From Lachnospiraceae bacterium (GTDB lineage: Bacteria; Bacillota; Clostridia; Lachnospirales; Lachnospiraceae), in NCBI GenBank assembly GCA_900755865.1, contig CAAEHZ010000486.1:1-5656 (forward strand): a stretch of 5,656 nucleotides of DNA, written 5' to 3'. This document shows, piece after piece, positions 5,570 through 5,656 of this stretch (the stretch's first letter is position 1; every line of letters starts with the position of its first letter). The notes under the pieces were generated by a model. The model made no database searches and had not been told where the DNA came from. It saw only the letters and a program-made list of their open reading frames with translations. The translations under genes were made by a program, and so were the position numbers.

Positions 5570-5579
5570 AAAAACCACA

Positions 5580-5656
5580 ATGACAATGAGTGACCCGATT
5601 GCAGATATGCTTACAAGAATCCGTAATGCAAACACTGCAAAGCATGATACAGTAGA
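5580..5656 (+). CDS. rpsH: 30S ribosomal protein S8, N-terminal part (3' end outside window)
   Basis: S8 is a primary binder of the 16S rRNA central domain and, in E. coli, the translational repressor of the spc operon. Twenty-five complete codons are visible, reading [20 protein letters not shown] and then KHDTV, the standard S8 N-terminus; the family has about 130 residues, so most of the gene is outside. The start at 5580 is set by AAGGAGG 10 nt upstream. The 63-nt spacer before it contains a strong hairpin. Confidence 0.97.
   Translation, partial: MTMSDPIADMLTRIRNANTAKHDTV

Overview
This window lies inside the S10–spc ribosomal protein cluster of a Gram-positive bacterium. The protein sequences, strong AAGGAGG-type ribosome binding sites, mixed AGA/CGT arginine codons, a 129-residue L22 with a basic N-terminal extension and a short zinc-type S14 together suggest a member of the Clostridia, most likely the Lachnospiraceae. 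That placement comes from recalled family sequences and not from a search.

All fourteen genes are on the + strand in the classical order: rplD (3' end only), rplW, rplB, rpsS, rplV, rpsC, rplP, rpmC, rpsQ, rplN, rplX, rplE, rpsN, rpsH (5' end only). The S10 part runs to rpsQ and the spc part begins at rplN, with no terminator-like hairpin plus T-run between them. rplD/rplW and rplP/rpmC overlap by one base, and rpsC/rplP are two bases apart. At rplN/rplX and rplE/rpsN the ribosome binding site merges with the upstream stop region. The set looks like one co-transcribed unit. The products are all assembly partners: primary 23S binders (L2, L4, L22, L23, L24, L29), L5 and L14 and L16 of the large subunit, and S3, S8, S14, S17 and S19 of the small subunit. 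No reading frame is broken.

The coding content is ordinary, so the interest is in the spacers. The 197-nt gap between rpsS and rplV (1830–2026) is exceptional for this operon. It is richer in G+C than the flanking genes, holds four consecutive predicted RNA hairpins, and contains a long-range 8-bp pairing that excludes one of them. It has no T-tract and no convincing ORF. It is the best candidate for an undescribed element: a cis-regulatory RNA, a processing site, or a relic of a small inserted element. Each of the other four spacers of 33 nt or more also carries a perfect or near-perfect hairpin just upstream of the next gene's ribosome binding site (before rplB, rpsQ, rplN and rpsH). Spacers of 24 nt or less have none that I could see. 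Nothing on the minus strand looks real.
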